From the NCBI GenBank assembly GCA_902554765.1, contig CACDPY010000005.1:1-54096 (forward strand): a stretch of 54,096 nucleotides of DNA, in the 5' to 3' direction. Made by a program: the position numbers and the translations under genes. Position 1 is the stretch's first letter; every line of letters begins with the position of its first letter. Positions 53,427 to 54,096 of this stretch are shown here, piece after piece. The notes beneath the pieces are model-generated. The model saw nothing but the letters and a program-made list of their open reading frames with translations, was not told where the DNA came from and made no database searches. The DNA is from an uncultured Pelagibacteraceae bacterium (GTDB taxonomy: Bacteria; Pseudomonadota; Alphaproteobacteria; Pelagibacterales; Pelagibacteraceae).

Positions 53427-54096
53427 ACTCAAAGTTAAATAAAAATCAAATTGAGAGATTTTCTCGACAAATTATTCTTAAAAATATTGGTCCTTTGGGA
53501 CAAAAAAAGATTATGCAATCAAAGGTATTAATAATTGGTATGGGAGGCCTAGGGTGCCCAGTTGCAGAATTTTTAACAAGAGCGGGTATCGGTCTTTTAG
53601 GAATTGTAGATTATGACTTTGTTGATTTGTCGAATATTCATCGTCAAAGTCTATATGATAGCAGTGATATTAAAGAATCTAAAGTTAATGCGGCTCAAAA
53701 AAAATTAAAGAAGATTAATTCAAAAACAAAAGTTAATTGTTACAAAATAAAACTCAATAAAAACAATTATCATAAAATTATTAAAAATTATGATTATATC
53801 GTAGATGGTTCAGATAATTTTAAAACTAAATTTTTAATAAATGATTTTTGTAAAATATCAAAAAAATTCTTAGTTACTGGGGCTATAAGTAAGTTTGATG
53901 GACATATTTTTACATTTGATTTTAAAAATGAGAAAACGCCTTGTATAAGAAGTTTTTTTCAAGAGAAAGAAATTTCAGATAATATGTTAAATTGTGAATA
54001 TGAAGGTGTTTTGGGAACAGTTGCAGGTATTATTGGCACTATTCAAGCTAATGAAGTTTTAAAAAAGATTTTGAAAATTGGTAAAAGTTTAAATGG
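53423..54096 (+). CDS. ThiF/MoeB-type adenylyltransferase, 3' end outside window
   Basis: The frame starts with ATG 53423 (overlapping the dut stop in ATGA) and is still open at the window end, giving about 224 residues. It shows the E1-like nucleotide-binding VLIIGMGGLGCPVAEFL (about residues 35-51), VDYDFVDLSNIHRQSLY and the DGSDNFKTKFLIND block of the ThiF/MoeB/HesA family, which adenylates the C-terminus of a small sulfur-carrier protein. The usual zinc CxxC in PCYRC reads PCIRS here, so the first cysteine pair is incomplete. ThiF, MoeB and HesA cannot be separated without the rest. Confidence 0.88.
   Translation, partial: MNSKLNKNQIERFSRQIILKNIGPLGQKKIMQSKVLIIGMGGLGCPVAEFLTRAGIGLLGIVDYDFVDLSNIHRQSLYDSSDIKESKVNAAQKKLKKINSKTKVNCYKIKLNKNNYHKIIKNYDYIVDGSDNFKTKFLINDFCKISKKFLVTGAISKFDGHIFTFDFKNEKTPCIRSFFQEKEISDNMLNCEYEGVLGTVAGIIGTIQANEVLKKILKIGKSLN

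Overview
The window is strongly AT-rich, densely packed chromosome with 4-14 base gene overlaps and almost no intergenic space. Its gene content and order (mutM-rpsT-dnaA-dnaN opposite ubiE-ubiB-coaBC-dut; argH-lptM-lysA; a SUV3-like RNA helicase, fdxA and carD in one run; Coq7, UbiE and UbiB) indicate an alphaproteobacterium. The compact, AT-rich, lysine-heavy coding style fits the SAR11 clade (Candidatus Pelagibacter and relatives). This assignment is inferred from content and style, not from rRNA or a database match.

Layout. (1) 1-6824 is an accessory surface-polysaccharide region: the end of a sugar-nucleotide thymidylyltransferase, an SDR ketoreductase, an RmlC-type epimerase, a C-methyltransferase, a GT2, an unassigned P-loop protein, tRNA-Ser(GGA), a 2OG-Fe(II) oxygenase, a GT17-like protein and a methyltransferase. 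(2) 6829-16408 is a minus-strand translation block read GT4-thrS-infC-rpmI-rplT-pheS-pheT-lepA, whose 3' end runs into the accessory genes. (3) 16451-30357 holds an alpha/beta hydrolase, gltBD, uppP, a DMT exporter, a pyruvate dehydrogenase pair in which the lipoyl domain sits on E1 rather than E2, and a thiolase. (4) 30428-32152 has tRNA-Arg(ACG), a 32-residue membrane peptide, a PaaI-type thioesterase and a clear deletion scar joining half an aminotransferase to the tail of a TRAP permease. (5) 32153-36341 has the RNA helicase-TerB-fdxA-carD run, a bidirectional terminator and an isolated 25-codon gene for an extremely basic peptide with its own promoter, a 5' inverted repeat and a strong ribosome binding site. 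(6) 36541-45494 holds acyl-CoA ligase, tRNA-Leu(CAA), yqaA-like/dsbB/coq7, an HNH protein, an esterase, a HIG1-type peptide, a TlpA thioredoxin, argH-lptM-lysA and a plsC-like acyltransferase. (7) 45491-54096 is the replication-initiation neighbourhood: dnaN, dnaA, rpsT and a frameshifted mutM on the minus strand; ubiE, ubiB, coaBC, dut and a truncated ThiF/MoeB gene on the plus strand.

How the parts work together. The first region plausibly builds and attaches a modified, possibly C-methylated deoxysugar; uppP supplies carrier lipid for such polymers. gltBD makes glutamate, PDH and thiolase handle acetyl-CoA, and fadD and plsC feed lipid metabolism. The most unusual items are the tiny basic-peptide gene beside a CarD with a long lysine-rich tail, the aminotransferase/TRAP junction, the A8-tract frameshift in mutM, and the E1-lipoyl fusion. 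No CRISPR array, insertion sequence, prophage, rRNA or recognisable riboswitch was seen. No gap longer than 300 bases lacks a gene; the largest, 48012-48292, is annotated.
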